A stretch of 61,841 nucleotides of DNA from Acidobacteriota bacterium (GCA_021778845.1 JAJYBU010000023.1:1-61841); one strand, 5' to 3'. Shown: positions 24,551 to 34,872, counted from the stretch's first letter. The notes: generated by a model from the sequence alone, not told the origin. Numbers and translations: made by a program.

Positions 24551-25849
24551 TCAGCCCTCGGCGAGAACCCTCGCGAAAACTTCGTCGATGTTGGTGAGTT
24601 GGCGGCGGACGTCGAAGGCTTCGGCGATCTTTTGCGGCGAGAGCCACTGGTGGATCTCGGGGTCGGCTTCAATGAGGGCGCGATAGTTGAGGTCGTTGGT
24701 CCAGGCGTTCATGGCGTGGCCCTGAACGAGGCGGTAGGCGTCTTCGCGGCTCATGCCGGCGGCGGCGAGATCGATGAGCAACTGGCCGCTGAAGACGAGG
24801 CCGTTGGTGGACTCGAGATTCTTGAGCATGCGCGCGGGGTAGACCAGCAGGCGCTCGATGAGGGTCGCGGTGCGGTCGAGCAGATAGTCGGCGAGGATGG
24901 TGGTGTCGGGAAGAATGACGCGCTCGGCGGAGGAGTGCGAGATGTCGCGCTCGTGCCAGAGAGCGACGTTCTCGAGAGCTACCTGCGCGTTGCCACGCAT
25001 GACGCGGGCGAGGCCGCAGATGTTCTCGCAGGTGATGGGATTGCGCTTGTGTGGCATGGCGCTGGAACCCTTTTGTCCCGCGGAAAAAAACTCTTCGGCC
25101 TCGCGGACTTCGGTGCGCTGCAGGTGTCGAATCTCAAGGGCGATTTTGTCCAGTGTTGAGCCGAGGACGGAGAGCGTGGCGATGTAGGCTGCGTGGCGGT
25201 CGCGCTGGAGGACCTGGGTGGAGATGAGGGCGGGCTGGAGGCCAAGCTCTGCAAGAATGGCCGCCTCGTGCTCTGGCTTGAGTTTGCCAAAGGCGCCGAC
25301 TGCACCGGAGATTTTGCCGACGCGCATGTCTTCTGCGGCGGCGTCGAAGCGCTTGAGGTTGCGGCCCATTTCGGCGTACCAGAGAAGCAGCTTCATGCCG
25401 AAGGTGGTGGGTTCGGCGTGGACGCCGTGGGTGCGGCCGATGATGGGGGTGTGCTGGAATTCGATTGCACGCTTGCGCAGGACGTCGCGGAGCCGGAGGA
25501 TGCCCTCGCGGATTAATGCGGAGGCCTGAACGAAGGCCAGGCCCTGCGCGGTGTCGACGACGTCGGTGGAGGTGAGGCCGTAGTGCAGCCAGCGGGCTTC
25601 GGGGCCGACGGACTCGGCCACGGCGGTGGTGAAGGCGAGGACGTCGTGGCGCGTCTCAGCCTCGATCTCGTGGATGCGTTCGATGGTGAAGGAGGCGCGC
25701 TGTTGAAGGGCTTCGACGGCTGAGGAAGGAACCATGCCGGCGCGGGCCAGAGCGGTGGTGGCAGCAATTTCAACTCGCAGCCAGTTCTCGTACTTGCGTT
25801 GTTCGGACCAGATGGCGGCCATTGCTGGCCGGGTATAACGGGCAATCAT
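24551..25849 (-). CDS. purB: Adenylosuccinate lyase
   Basis: Cleaves SAICAR and adenylosuccinate in purine synthesis. 432 residues, all-helical fumarase superfamily fold. The signature loop [16 protein letters not shown], with catalytic Ser, is at ~265-280; the TSTDVVDTA and [14 protein letters not shown] segments carry the other active-site His residues. The beginning [20 protein letters not shown] is characteristic. It is divergent from marR across a 148-base region with promoter-like features. Confidence 0.96.
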   Translation of the reverse strand: MIARYTRPAMAAIWSEQRKYENWLRVEIAATTALARAGMVPSSAVEALQQRASFTIERIHEIEAETRHDVLAFTTAVAESVGPEARWLHYGLTSTDVVDTAQGLAFVQASALIREGILRLRDVLRKRAIEFQHTPIIGRTHGVHAEPTTFGMKLLLWYAEMGRNLKRFDAAAEDMRVGKISGAVGAFGKLKPEHEAAILAELGLQPALISTQVLQRDRHAAYIATLSVLGSTLDKIALEIRHLQRTEVREAEEFFSAGQKGSSAMPHKRNPITCENICGLARVMRGNAQVALENVALWHERDISHSSAERVILPDTTILADYLLDRTATLIERLLVYPARMLKNLESTNGLVFSGQLLIDLAAAGMSREDAYRLVQGHAMNAWTNDLNYRALIEADPEIHQWLSPQKIAEAFDVRRQLTNIDEVFARVLAEG

Positions 25850-25924
25850 GAGGGCTCCGGTGAGGGGGTTATCGCGTTGACGTTGAGGCGTCGGAGGAAG
25901 AGGATAAGTTTTTATCGTCCAGCG

Positions 25925-25984
25925 TTAGTGTAACTAGTTGTCAGGGCAAGAGGTTGTGTGGGAAACGTCGCTGTGCGATATAAT
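25925..25984 (+). promoter_or_regulatory. Candidate marR promoter and operator
   Basis: An AT-rich -10 candidate, TATAAT, is at 25979-25984, and a palindromic AACTAGTT is at 25932-25939 within GTTAGTGTAACTAGTTGTC. MarR proteins often bind such inverted repeats in their own promoters. The -10 is only 13 bases from the chosen start codon, so one of the two calls may be off. Confidence 0.3.
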
Positions 25985-25997
25985 AAAGGAAATGCCC

Positions 25998-26441
25998 ATG
26001 AGTGATTCGACCGACGTGGAGAAAGCGCAACTCAGGCTGAAGAGCCTGGCGGAGTTTCGATTTCAGATGCGTAAGTTTCTGAATTTCAGCGAGATGGCAT
26101 CCGAGCACTGCGGGATTCCGGCACAGCAATATCAGTTGATGCAGGTGATTGCTGCGATGCCTGCGGATCAGCAGGCGTCGATTACGTATCTTGCGGAGCG
26201 CATGATTCTGCGCCACAACAGCACGGTGGAACTGGTGGATCGGGCTGAGCGAGCGGGCCTGGTCCGCAGGGACAATGATCCGACGGACCTGCGGCGGTCG
26301 CTGGTGCAGTTGACGCCGCAAGGCGTTGAGATTCTGGAGCGGCTGGTAGCGGAACATCTGCGAGAACTCGCGCCGCTGTGTGAACCTCTCATCGTGGCGT
26401 TGCGTGAGTTGCAGGACGTGGTCGAACATGGGTCCCATTGA
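25998..26441 (+). CDS. MarR-family transcriptional regulator
   Basis: The start at 25998 is chosen because AAAGGA (25985-25990) is spaced seven bases away; the ATG at 25992 is too close. The 147-residue product is a dimeric winged helix protein: N-terminal dimer helix (FRFQMRKFLNFSEMASEHCG), HTH region with ASITYLAERMILRHNSTVEL, and the wing DNDPTDLRRSLVQLTPQG. It overlaps the CLC channel gene by 14 bases, so it probably regulates its own operon, perhaps in response to acid or a toxic compound; the ligand is unknown. Confidence 0.85.
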   Translation: MSDSTDVEKAQLRLKSLAEFRFQMRKFLNFSEMASEHCGIPAQQYQLMQVIAAMPADQQASITYLAERMILRHNSTVELVDRAERAGLVRRDNDPTDLRRSLVQLTPQGVEILERLVAEHLRELAPLCEPLIVALRELQDVVEHGSH

Positions 26442-28326
26442 GGAGCATCGTACGTTGAAGACATCGGAACCGGCGAGCATGCTGCGGGACTACTCCGCCG
26501 ACAGCCGAATTTTATATACGAGTGCCGTGGCAGCGGTGCTGGGAGCAGTGAGTGCGTTGTTGGCCTGGGCACTGCTGGAGATGATTGCGCTCTTCACCAA
26601 CCTGTTTTATTTCCGGCAATGGAGCTTTGTGAGCCGTGATCCGTGGCAGGCGGGCAGGCACTGGTGGCTGGTGCCGATGCCGATTCTCGGCGGAGTGCTG
26701 GTGGGCTTGATTGCACGGTATCTCTCGCCCAAGGTGCGGGGTCACGGTATGCCGGAGGCGGTGGAAACGATCGTCTTCAACGACGGCAAGGTGCAGCCGC
26801 GCGTGGCGATTCTGAAGCCGGTGGCGACGGCGATTGCGATTGGTTCGGGGGGACCGTTTGGCGCTGAGGGGCCGGTGATTATGACGGGCGGGGCGGTGGG
26901 CAGCATCGTCGGCCAACTGCTGCCGGTGAGCGGATCGGAGCGGACGGTGCTGATGGTCGCAGGGGCGGCGGCGGGTATTGCGGCGACGTTCAACTGCCCT
27001 ATGTCCGCGACGCTGCTGGCGGTGGAGTTATTGCTGTTTGAGTGGAAGCCGCGGGCGCTGGTGCCGGTGGCGATTGCGTGCGTGGTGGCGGGCACGGTGC
27101 GGCGTCTGCTGCTGGGGCCGCATAGTCTTTTGCAGATGGTTCCGACGGGGGCACCGGTGTATCACTCGGCGATGCTGGGCGCGCTGGCGCTGGGGATTGT
27201 TGCGGCCTTTGTGGCCACGGGGCTGAGCAAGGCGGTGTACTTCTTTGAGCGCATGTTTGAGCGTCTGCCGATCCACTGGATGTGGTGGCCGGCGATTGGC
27301 GGGTTGGGCATCGGGCTGGGCGGGTGGGTGTTTCCGAAGGCGCTGGGGGTGGGCTACAGCGTGATGCAGCAGATGATCTCAGGCGACGTGGGGTGGAAGT
27401 TGCTGGCAGGCATTTTGATTGTGAAGAGCCTTATCTGGGCGTTCTCGCTGGGGTCAAATACGGCAGGCAGTATTCTGGCGCCGTTGCTGGTGATCGGAGG
27501 AGCGCTGGGCGGAGCGATGGGGCATCTGATGCCGGTGATGACGACCGGGGCGTGGGTGCTGGTGGGGATGACGTCGGTGCTGTCGGCGGCGATCGGAGCA
27601 CCGTTGACGTCGGCGATGCTGGCGCTGGAGTTGACGCATAATGGCGGGCTGATGCTGCCGGTGCTGTTGTCGTGCATTGCGGCGTATGCGGTCAGCGTGC
27701 TGGTGATGCCACGGTCGATGCTGACGGAGGGGCTGAGCCGGCGCGGCCTGCACCTGAGCCGGGAGTTCGGCGTTGACCCGCTCGAAACCATTCTTGTGTC
27801 GAAGGCGATGCATACCAGTGTTTTTGCGCTGCCGGAGAACGCCACACGCAAGGATGCCGCTGACTGGCTGGGCAAGATGGAGCAGCGCGGAGGCGAGGCG
27901 TGGTCGCACTGGCAGCGGATTTTTCCGCTGGTGGACAACGAGGGCCGGATGACGGGGACGCTGACGCGCTCGCAGTTGACTGCGGCCGCGCGCAAGGACG
28001 ACCTGTCGGTTCCGCTGGCGCAGGACGCGAACCGCGATCCGAAGACGATTCCTCCGATGACGACGCTGCGCAGTTGTGCGATGTCGATGGCGGAATCGAA
28101 GCTGACGTCCTATCCGGTGGTGAGCGCGGACGGGAAGTTGCTGGGAATCATGACGATCAGCGACCTGCTGAAGGGACGCAGCGAAGAGGCCCACCGCGAA
28201 GGGGATCGCGAGCGGATTCTGCGCCTGCGCTGGCCGTTTGGCTCGTCCGATGGCACGGCCGTGCGACACGCGGGCGATGCTGCCGGGGGAACCAGGGCTT
28301 CGGAGGAGTTCGACGAGAACGACTGA
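26428..28326 (+). CDS. CLC-type chloride channel/transporter with C-terminal CBS domains
   Basis: About 630 residues from the start at 26428, which overlaps the marR end. Ten or more hydrophobic segments are present. The CLC selectivity segment GSGGPFGAEGPV is present, where most exchangers have GREGP; here Arg is replaced by Ala. FSLGSNTAGSILAP and GAPLTSAMLALELT are the further conserved loops. The last ~170 residues form a CBS pair (for example RIFPLVDNEGRMTGTLTR and YPVVSADGKLLGIMTISDLL), then a charged tail. Coupled to a MarR regulator; a role in chloride/proton exchange or acid stress is plausible. Confidence 0.9.
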   Translation: MGPIEEHRTLKTSEPASMLRDYSADSRILYTSAVAAVLGAVSALLAWALLEMIALFTNLFYFRQWSFVSRDPWQAGRHWWLVPMPILGGVLVGLIARYLSPKVRGHGMPEAVETIVFNDGKVQPRVAILKPVATAIAIGSGGPFGAEGPVIMTGGAVGSIVGQLLPVSGSERTVLMVAGAAAGIAATFNCPMSATLLAVELLLFEWKPRALVPVAIACVVAGTVRRLLLGPHSLLQMVPTGAPVYHSAMLGALALGIVAAFVATGLSKAVYFFERMFERLPIHWMWWPAIGGLGIGLGGWVFPKALGVGYSVMQQMISGDVGWKLLAGILIVKSLIWAFSLGSNTAGSILAPLLVIGGALGGAMGHLMPVMTTGAWVLVGMTSVLSAAIGAPLTSAMLALELTHNGGLMLPVLLSCIAAYAVSVLVMPRSMLTEGLSRRGLHLSREFGVDPLETILVSKAMHTSVFALPENATRKDAADWLGKMEQRGGEAWSHWQRIFPLVDNEGRMTGTLTRSQLTAAARKDDLSVPLAQDANRDPKTIPPMTTLRSCAMSMAESKLTSYPVVSADGKLLGIMTISDLLKGRSEEAHREGDRERILRLRWPFGSSDGTAVRHAGDAAGGTRASEEFDEND

Positions 28327-28357
28327 TTCCTGCGGCGGGGCTGTTGGAGCGGGGCAA

Positions 28358-28615
28358 TTATGGTTGGGCGACGCCGAATAACTCGGACATTTCGGCGTGG
28401 AGAAAGCCGCGTCCGGGTTTGTAGGGCTGAATCCACTTGCCGTCGAGCACGAACTGCGGGATGGCACGCTTGCCGGTGTGGGCGATGACCTGCTCGGCGG
28501 CGCCGGGGGTCTTTTCGATGTTGATCTCTGTGAAGGGGATCGAGTGCTGGGCGAGAAAGCGCTTGGCCTCGCGGCAGTCGCGACACCAGTCGGCTGAATA
28601 GACAAGAAGCTCCAT
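28358..28615 (-). CDS. Glutaredoxin-family protein
   Basis: 85-residue thioredoxin-fold protein. It opens MELLVYSADWCRDCREAKRF, with a CxxC redox pair (CRDC, residues 11-14). The cis-Pro segment is GKRAIPQFVLDGKW. Such small glutaredoxin-like proteins reduce disulfides or glutathione mixed disulfides. It ends 31 bases from the CLC gene, convergent with it. Confidence 0.85.
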   Translation of the reverse strand: MELLVYSADWCRDCREAKRFLAQHSIPFTEINIEKTPGAAEQVIAHTGKRAIPQFVLDGKWIQPYKPGRGFLHAEMSELFGVAQP

Positions 28616-28716
28616 CTCTTGATTGTCGCCGATGCAGGGGGTTGGGGGGAAGGTCTATACTGGCGTTGTTCGGGCCTCATCCGCGGCGGCTATGCGGAGC
28701 GGCACTGGAGAGAACC

Positions 28717-29649
28717 ATGAGCCTTACACAACTTCGCGAGAGCGGAGCTATCCCGCGCGTCCAACCGGTGACCGCGCAAACCCTCCTCGAGATGAAACGT
28801 GCTGGCCGCGCAGTGACTGCGCTGACAGCGTACGACTACCCTACAGCGCGCCTGGTCGATCAGGCTGGCATCGACCTGATTCTGGTCGGCGACTCGGTTG
28901 GCATGGCCGTGCTGGGCTATGAGACAACGTTGCCGGTCACGATGGACGAGATGGTACACCATACGCGAGCCGTCGCCCGAGGCGTGCGACGTGCGTACCT
29001 GGTGGCGGACATGCCCTTCGGTTCGTATCACGCTTCGATTGCCGATGGAATCCGCAACGCTACGCGACTGATCAAGGAAGCGGGCGCGCACGCGGTGAAG
29101 CTGGAAGGCGGACGGAGCAGGGTGGAACTGGTGCAGCGTATGACGGACGCCGAGATCTCGGTCGTCGCGCATATCGGTCTCACGCCGCAGTCGGTGCATC
29201 GCATGTCGGGATATCGGGTGCAGGGGCGAACCGTGGATGCGATTGAAATTCTGCGCGCCGACGCTCTCGCGTTGGAAGCCGCCGGGGCGGTCGCGATTGT
29301 GCTCGAAGGGATTCCGCGGGAGGTGGCGACTGAGATTACCAAATCCTCCGGTGTGCCCACGATCGGAATTGGCGCGGGCCCTGGCTGCGATGGCCAGATC
29401 CTGGTGTTCCACGATCTGTTCAATCTCACCTTCTCGCCGCCGACCAAGTTTGCGCGCCGCTACGCGGACGGCGCGGCCTTCTTTACTGATGCGCTCGAGC
29501 GGTACCGCGATGATGTCGCGGGGCACACCTTTCCGAGCGATGCGGAGAGCTATCATCTTCCACGCGAACTGCGGGAGCAGCGAGATGTCGTTGCGGAGCG
29601 CGAGGCGCTTGATCGTCTGGCGAAACTTGAACCCGCGGGGAGGGCGTGA
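28717..29649 (+). CDS. panB: 3-methyl-2-oxobutanoate hydroxymethyltransferase
   Basis: First committed step of pantothenate synthesis: transfers a hydroxymethyl group from methylene-THF to ketoisovalerate. The start at 28717 has a GGAGAGA site. Hallmarks: ALTAYDYPTARLVDQAGID, LVGDSVGMAVLGYETTLPVT with the metal-binding Asp, LVADMPFGSYHAS, AHAVKLEGG, and GIPREVATEITKSSGVPTIG. The tail is longer than in E. coli. First gene of panB-panC-coaBC. Confidence 0.96.
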   Translation: MSLTQLRESGAIPRVQPVTAQTLLEMKRAGRAVTALTAYDYPTARLVDQAGIDLILVGDSVGMAVLGYETTLPVTMDEMVHHTRAVARGVRRAYLVADMPFGSYHASIADGIRNATRLIKEAGAHAVKLEGGRSRVELVQRMTDAEISVVAHIGLTPQSVHRMSGYRVQGRTVDAIEILRADALALEAAGAVAIVLEGIPREVATEITKSSGVPTIGIGAGPGCDGQILVFHDLFNLTFSPPTKFARRYADGAAFFTDALERYRDDVAGHTFPSDAESYHLPRELREQRDVVAEREALDRLAKLEPAGRA

Positions 29650-29651
29650 CG

Positions 29652-30548
29652 ATGCAGATCATCACCACGGCGCGGGAGATGCAGCAAGTGTGCCGGGCGC
29701 TGAAGATGAGTCGCACGCTGGGTTTCGTTCCTACGATGGGAGCGCTGCATGACGGGCATCTCTCGCTGGTGGAGCGCGCTTTGGCTGAGTGCGATGCTGT
29801 TGCCGCGTCGATCTTCGTCAACCCTACGCAGTTCGCACCTGGAGAAGACTACGAGATATATCCGCGCAGCTTCGAGGATGATTGCGCGAAGCTCGAAGCT
29901 GCTGGTACGACGCTGCTCTTCGCTCCGTCGGCGGAGGAGATGTATCCGGCTGGGGCGACGACGTTCGTTGAAGTGGCGGGGCTCGGCGATCGCCTTGATG
30001 GGGCGTCGCGCCCCGGTCACTTTCGCGGCGTTGCTACGGTTGTCGCGAAGCTCTTCCACATTGTTGGCCCGGAGCGCGCTTACTTCGGCCAGAAGGACGC
30101 AGCGCAGGTCGCGGTGTTGCGCGCTATGATCCGTGATCTAAACTTTCCCGTGCAGTTGGTCGCGTGTCCCATTGTGCGCGAGCGTGACGGCCTGGCGATG
30201 AGTTCGCGCAATCGCAATCTTTCTGCGAGCGATCGTGGCCGCGCATTGATCCTGCATCGCGCACTCCATGCTGCCTCCAAGCTCCTTGAGCGTGGCGAGA
30301 CGCGTGCTGAGGCCCTGCGGAGAGCCATGCTTGAGGTCTTCGCATCGGATGCAGAGGTTCGCGTGGACTATGCCGCGATCGTCGATCCATCTACTTTGCT
30401 TCCAATCGCCGACACGTCGGAGGGAGCGCTGATCGCGGTCGCTGCATGGGTGGGGTCAACGCGGCTGATCGACAATATTGTGATTGAGAGTCTTCGCGAG
30501 GATAAGCTTGTCCTAGAATCACATTTCATGGAGGAGACTCATGTCTAA
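29652..30548 (+). CDS. panC: Pantothenate synthetase
   Basis: Joins pantoate and beta-alanine using ATP. The ATG at 29652 has GGGGAGG seven bases upstream; a GTG at 29646 is too close to that site. The HIGH-like motif GALHDGHLSLVERA and the KMSKS-like VRERDGLAMSSRNRNLS are complete, and YFGQKDAAQVAVLRAMIRDL is characteristic. Starts two bases after the panB stop and overlaps coaBC by eight bases. Aspartate decarboxylase (panD) is not seen in the window. Confidence 0.96.
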   Translation: MQIITTAREMQQVCRALKMSRTLGFVPTMGALHDGHLSLVERALAECDAVAASIFVNPTQFAPGEDYEIYPRSFEDDCAKLEAAGTTLLFAPSAEEMYPAGATTFVEVAGLGDRLDGASRPGHFRGVATVVAKLFHIVGPERAYFGQKDAAQVAVLRAMIRDLNFPVQLVACPIVRERDGLAMSSRNRNLSASDRGRALILHRALHAASKLLERGETRAEALRRAMLEVFASDAEVRVDYAAIVDPSTLLPIADTSEGALIAVAAWVGSTRLIDNIVIESLREDKLVLESHFMEETHV

Positions 30549-31758
30549 GCCCCTGCATGTGCTGCTTGGCGTCTGCGGTGGCATCGCAGCGTATAAATCC
30601 GCAGAGTTGGCGCGCGAACTGCAGCGCCAGGGCGCAGAGGTTCGCGTGATGATGACGCGCGCCGCGCAGGAGTTCATTCAGCCGCTCACGTTCGCGTCGC
30701 TCACCGGGCATAAGGTCTTCACCAGCCTGTGGGATACGTCGGCGACAACGGATTCGGCGGTCATCGAACATATTGCTGAGGCACAATGGGCTGACGTGTT
30801 GGTGATTGCTCCAGCAACGGCGCACACGCTTGCCAAACTTGCGCACGGTCTTGCAGATGACTTTCTCTCTGCTGCGTACCTTGCGAGCACGGTGCCCGTG
30901 GTTCTTGCTCCGGCGATGAATGTGAATATGTGGAACCATGCTGCAACGCGCGCGAACTTGTCTGTGCTCGAGCAGCGTGGTCATCGGATTGTCGCGCCGG
31001 GGAGCGGATATCTCGCGTGCGGCATGACCGGTGACGGCAGGCTGGCTGACACGGAGACCATCGTTCGCGCAGTGCTCGATCAGGCGAATCCACCACGTGA
31101 TCTCGCTGGCGAGACGATCCTGATCACTGCCGGCGGCACACGAGAACCTATCGATCCCGTTCGCTTCCTCGGCAACCGGTCGAGCGGTCGCATGGGCTAC
31201 GCCCTTGCTGCTGCGGCTGAGCGTCGGGGCGCACGCGTCATTCTCGTGTCTGCGGCCACGGCGCTTACGCCACCGCCGCGCTGCGAGTTTCTGCCCATCG
31301 AAACGGCTGAGGACATGCACGCTGCCGTGCTGTATCGTTTGCCCGAAGCCACGGTCGTCATCAAGGCTGCTGCGGTCGCTGATTTCCGCGTTCGCCAGGT
31401 TGCATCGACGAAGCTGCATCGTGACGCGCCGCTTACACTTGAACTCGAGCCCACGGAAGATATTGTCCACAGTGTTGTTGAACAACGCCGGCCAGGGACG
31501 CTTGTGATTGCGTTCGCGGCCGAGATGGGCCTTGACGTCGTGCGAGCCCGCCAAAAGCTTCGTGGCAAGGGAGCCGATGCGATCGTTCTCAACGACATCA
31601 GCCGCGAGGGCATCGGCTTTGATTCTGATCGCAATGCAGCCGTCTTCCTGACGGAGGAAGCAGAGGTGAGGTTTGCGGAATCCTCAAAGGAGGAGATTGC
31701 GTTGCAGATCCTCGATCAGATTCCGGCGCTCCGCTCTCACCATCTTCTTGAGCAATAG
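30541..31758 (+). CDS. coaBC: Bifunctional phosphopantothenoylcysteine decarboxylase / phosphopantothenate-cysteine ligase
   Basis: 405 residues. The N-terminal flavoprotein half (CoaC) opens LLGVCGGIAAYKSAELAREL and includes APAMNVNMWNHAATRANL and GYLACGMTGDGRLAD, which holds the catalytic Cys. The C-terminal ligase half (CoaB) starts ETILITAGGTREPIDPVRFL and includes NRSSGRMGYALA and VIKAAAVADFR. The GGAGGAG site overlaps the end of panC. With panB and panC it carries the path from ketoisovalerate to 4'-phosphopantetheine, apart from beta-alanine supply and pantothenate kinase. Confidence 0.96.
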   Translation: MSKPLHVLLGVCGGIAAYKSAELARELQRQGAEVRVMMTRAAQEFIQPLTFASLTGHKVFTSLWDTSATTDSAVIEHIAEAQWADVLVIAPATAHTLAKLAHGLADDFLSAAYLASTVPVVLAPAMNVNMWNHAATRANLSVLEQRGHRIVAPGSGYLACGMTGDGRLADTETIVRAVLDQANPPRDLAGETILITAGGTREPIDPVRFLGNRSSGRMGYALAAAAERRGARVILVSAATALTPPPRCEFLPIETAEDMHAAVLYRLPEATVVIKAAAVADFRVRQVASTKLHRDAPLTLELEPTEDIVHSVVEQRRPGTLVIAFAAEMGLDVVRARQKLRGKGADAIVLNDISREGIGFDSDRNAAVFLTEEAEVRFAESSKEEIALQILDQIPALRSHHLLEQ

Positions 31759-31803
31759 AGATGCTCAACGGCCTGATGTCTGGGTCGCGATAGGTTGATG
31801 CAG

Positions 31804-32577
31804 TTATTGCTCGTGGTAATTGCGGATCAAGCCGCCGTCGATGAAGTACGTGCTGCCGGTGACGTAGGCTCCGTCGTTCGATGCTAAAAATGCAGCCACG
31901 CCTGCTACCTCGTCCGGTTCGCCCAGGCGGCCAAGAGGAATATTCGCGAGCAGCGCATTCAGCTTGGGTTTATTTGCTAACAGCGACGTATTGATCGGGG
32001 TATTGATCGCGCCGGGCGCAATATTGTTTACCGTGATTCCCAGCGGCCCAAGCTCTACGGCGAGATCGCGCATCAGCATGCGCATTGCACCCTTGCTTGC
32101 GCAGTAGGTCGCAAAATGCGGAAACACCATGTCCTCATGTACCGATGAAATATTGATGATGCGGCCGGGTTTCTTCGCCGCGACCAGTTTGCGTACGAAG
32201 GCTTGCGTAAGAAAAAACGCACCTTTCAGATTCACGTCGAGGACGGCATCGTAGTCGGCTTCGGTAACATCGACAAAGCTTGCGGTCCTTTCGATTCCTG
32301 CGTTGTTTACGAGGATGTCGCATGATCCGAGCTGAGTCCACGCCTGCTCGATGAGGTTGGTGCAGTCGGCGACCACCGACACGTCCGCCTGCACCAGTAC
32401 GGCGTTGCCGCCCGCGGACTTGATCTTGCTGCGCGTCTCGTCGGCTTCTTCCACATGGTCGATGTAATCGATGACGCAGTCCGCACCTTCCCTGGCCAGT
32501 CGTTCTGCGATAGCCTGCCCAATGCCCGAGTTCGCTCCTGTAATCAGCGCAACCTTCCCATCCAAACGTCCTGCCAT
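31804..32577 (-). CDS. SDR-family oxidoreductase (glucose-1-dehydrogenase-like)
   Basis: Start at 32577 (AAAGGA site) yields 257 residues. Rossmann NAD(P)-binding motif: VALITGANSGIGQAIAERLA (TGxxxGIG). The NNAGIE segment, the catalytic Ser in INISSVHED, and the YCASKGA Tyr-Lys pair complete the active site. The C-terminal INTPIN and GSTYFIDGG are typical of classical SDRs. Substrate uncertain: many close relatives are called glucose 1-dehydrogenase. Single gene, convergent with coaBC. Confidence 0.87.
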   Translation of the reverse strand: MAGRLDGKVALITGANSGIGQAIAERLAREGADCVIDYIDHVEEADETRSKIKSAGGNAVLVQADVSVVADCTNLIEQAWTQLGSCDILVNNAGIERTASFVDVTEADYDAVLDVNLKGAFFLTQAFVRKLVAAKKPGRIINISSVHEDMVFPHFATYCASKGAMRMLMRDLAVELGPLGITVNNIAPGAINTPINTSLLANKPKLNALLANIPLGRLGEPDEVAGVAAFLASNDGAYVTGSTYFIDGGLIRNYHEQ

Positions 32578-32786
32578 CAATGTGTATCCTTTCGTGAAGA
32601 AGCCAACTATCCGATTGCTGTATCGCATCCGTACGGCATACGGACGGGAATGAATTCAATGCGATTTAAGCTGTATGTCCGTCCACGTAGCCACCCAAGC
32701 CCACCGAGCCTTGCTGGCCGTTGCGGGAACGTTGCGCAAGTATCTTAAACTGTGAGATGCAATTTCCATGGCCGGCGTCGAGCCGA

Positions 32787-33248
<462 letters not shown>

Positions 33249-33285
33249 CTACAGAAAAAGTGGACCGTACTGAGGTTGAGGCCTG

Positions 33286-34344
33286 TCAAGCGGGCTCCTG
33301 CTGGGTCATGCAGTGCAACGCGCCCAGACCCCAGATAAAGTCCGTGCAGTGAATTCCGGTGACCGTGCGCTCGGGGAAACACTCGGCCAACGTGTTCAGA
33401 GCTATGCGGTCGTTTGGATCATTGAACGTCGGCACCAGAACGAGGTTGTTGGCGATGTAAAAGTTTGCGTAGCTCGCGGGTAGCCGCTGACCTTCAAATA
33501 CGACGGGCGCGGGCATGGGCAGGGTCTTGATGGTGAAGGGGCGTCCTTTGAGATTGCGCGCCGCACGCAGACGCTCAAGATTTTCGGCGAGTGGAAGATG
33601 ATTCTCGTCCGCGGTGTTCTGCTCCACTGCGGTGAGAATCGTATTCACTCCTACGAAGCGCGAGATGTCGTCGACGTGGCCGTGGGTATCATCGCCAGCG
33701 CATCCGCGATTCAGCCAGATTACCTTTTCGATTCCAAGATACTCGGCGAAGGCGTGCTCCAACTGCTCGCGGCTTACGCCTGGATTGCGCTGCTGGACCT
33801 CACTGAGCAGGCACTCTTCGGTGGTGAGGAGAATGCCCTCGCCGTTGGTGTCGATGGAGCCGCCCTCCAGCACCAGTCGCTTCGTCTTGCCGTCGGCCAG
33901 GGTCGCGGTTGGCTCGATGGCGGTCATGCCGTAGAGTTTTGCCACCTGCCTGGGTAGCAGGTCGTCGTTGCGCCAGTTGTCGTACTTGGCCCAGGCGTTG
34001 AACTTCCAGTTCGTCAGGCCAACGTCACCTGCGGCGTTCTTGACGAAGATTGGTCCGGAGTCCCGCAGCCATACGCGATCGGTTCGCCAGCAATGCAGGT
34101 GCAGCCGCGCTACGTTCGATCCCTGCCGCCGCAGCATGTTGAGGGCGCGCCGCTGGTCGCCTTCGTCGTTGACCAGGATGTGCACATCCTCCACCTGCGA
34201 GAGGTGGCGCACGATCTCGCAGTAGACCCAGGGGATGGGTTGAAATTTGTTCGGCCAGTCTTCGGGGTTATGCGGCCACGCGATCCACGTCGCTGCATGT
34301 GGAGCCCACTCCGCGGGCATTCGATACTCACCTTTCAGACTCAT
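33286..34344 (-). CDS. aguA: Agmatine deiminase
   Basis: Hydrolyses agmatine to N-carbamoylputrescine. The start at 34344 has AGGA seven bases upstream; an ATG at 34359 overlapping the previous stop is the alternative. It reads MPAEWAPHAATWIAWPHNPE near the N-terminus, RTDRVWLRDSGPIFV, LVLEGGSIDTNGEGI, NRGCAGDDTHGHVDDISRFV, and the catalytic Cys in GALHCMTQQ at the end. It is the last gene of a minus-strand cluster with arginine decarboxylase and carbamoylputrescine amidase. Confidence 0.93.
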   Translation of the reverse strand: MSLKGEYRMPAEWAPHAATWIAWPHNPEDWPNKFQPIPWVYCEIVRHLSQVEDVHILVNDEGDQRRALNMLRRQGSNVARLHLHCWRTDRVWLRDSGPIFVKNAAGDVGLTNWKFNAWAKYDNWRNDDLLPRQVAKLYGMTAIEPTATLADGKTKRLVLEGGSIDTNGEGILLTTEECLLSEVQQRNPGVSREQLEHAFAEYLGIEKVIWLNRGCAGDDTHGHVDDISRFVGVNTILTAVEQNTADENHLPLAENLERLRAARNLKGRPFTIKTLPMPAPVVFEGQRLPASYANFYIANNLVLVPTFNDPNDRIALNTLAECFPERTVTGIHCTDFIWGLGALHCMTQQEPA

Positions 34345-34355
34345 CCTGGTTCCTG

Positions 34356-34847
34356 TCATTTATTTGTCGTGTAGAAACTGTAAGTCGCCTGATACGGGAC
34401 GCGCACGATATTGTTCTGATGGACCGCATCGCAGGCGGTTGGAGGAACGCCGGCCTGTGTGTCCGACCGGCGCACGAGCGTAATATCCGCGAGCATTCCT
34501 GTTGCAGTGCCGGTGGAGTGCGTCTCGACGAGCAGCCAGGGAATATTCGCGGGATTGTCGGATGGCCGCGTCTGGAGAACCTTGCCTGTGATTGCGCTGC
34601 CGTCATTCCACGTCCATGCGGGCCCGGTGCTGTGTGTCCCTACGGCCTGGTGCGTGGCGGGGTCGAAGAGCGTGGCCTCAGGCATCTCCAGCGTCCATTG
34701 ATAGCCTCCGCCTTGCGGCATGCACTCATATACCTGCACGCCCAGTCCGACCACCGTGGTCTTCACGTGGGCGCTGGGCGGAGGAAGTGTGGGATCCGGT
34801 GTTTGCGGCGACGCAAGGAGCGCGAAAAGTGCAAGGGATAAGAGCAT
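34356..34847 (-). CDS. Secreted DUF3455-type protein
   Basis: Start at 34847 gives a signal peptide (MLLSLALFALLASPQ) and a mature domain with VQVYECMPQGGGYQWTLEMP, EATLFDPATHQAVGTHSTGP, WNDGSAITGKVLQTRPS and a late CDAVHQNNIVRVPYQATYSF. This matches the DUF3455 pattern as I know it. It lies inside the polyamine gene cluster, overlapping the possible upstream start of aguA (ATGA) and 25 bases after aguB. Function unknown; its position suggests co-expression but no obvious enzymatic role. Confidence 0.75.
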   Translation of the reverse strand: MLLSLALFALLASPQTPDPTLPPPSAHVKTTVVGLGVQVYECMPQGGGYQWTLEMPEATLFDPATHQAVGTHSTGPAWTWNDGSAITGKVLQTRPSDNPANIPWLLVETHSTGTATGMLADITLVRRSDTQAGVPPTACDAVHQNNIVRVPYQATYSFYTTNK

Positions 34848-34872
34848 GGAGGTTCGCCTTTCCTTTTGAATG

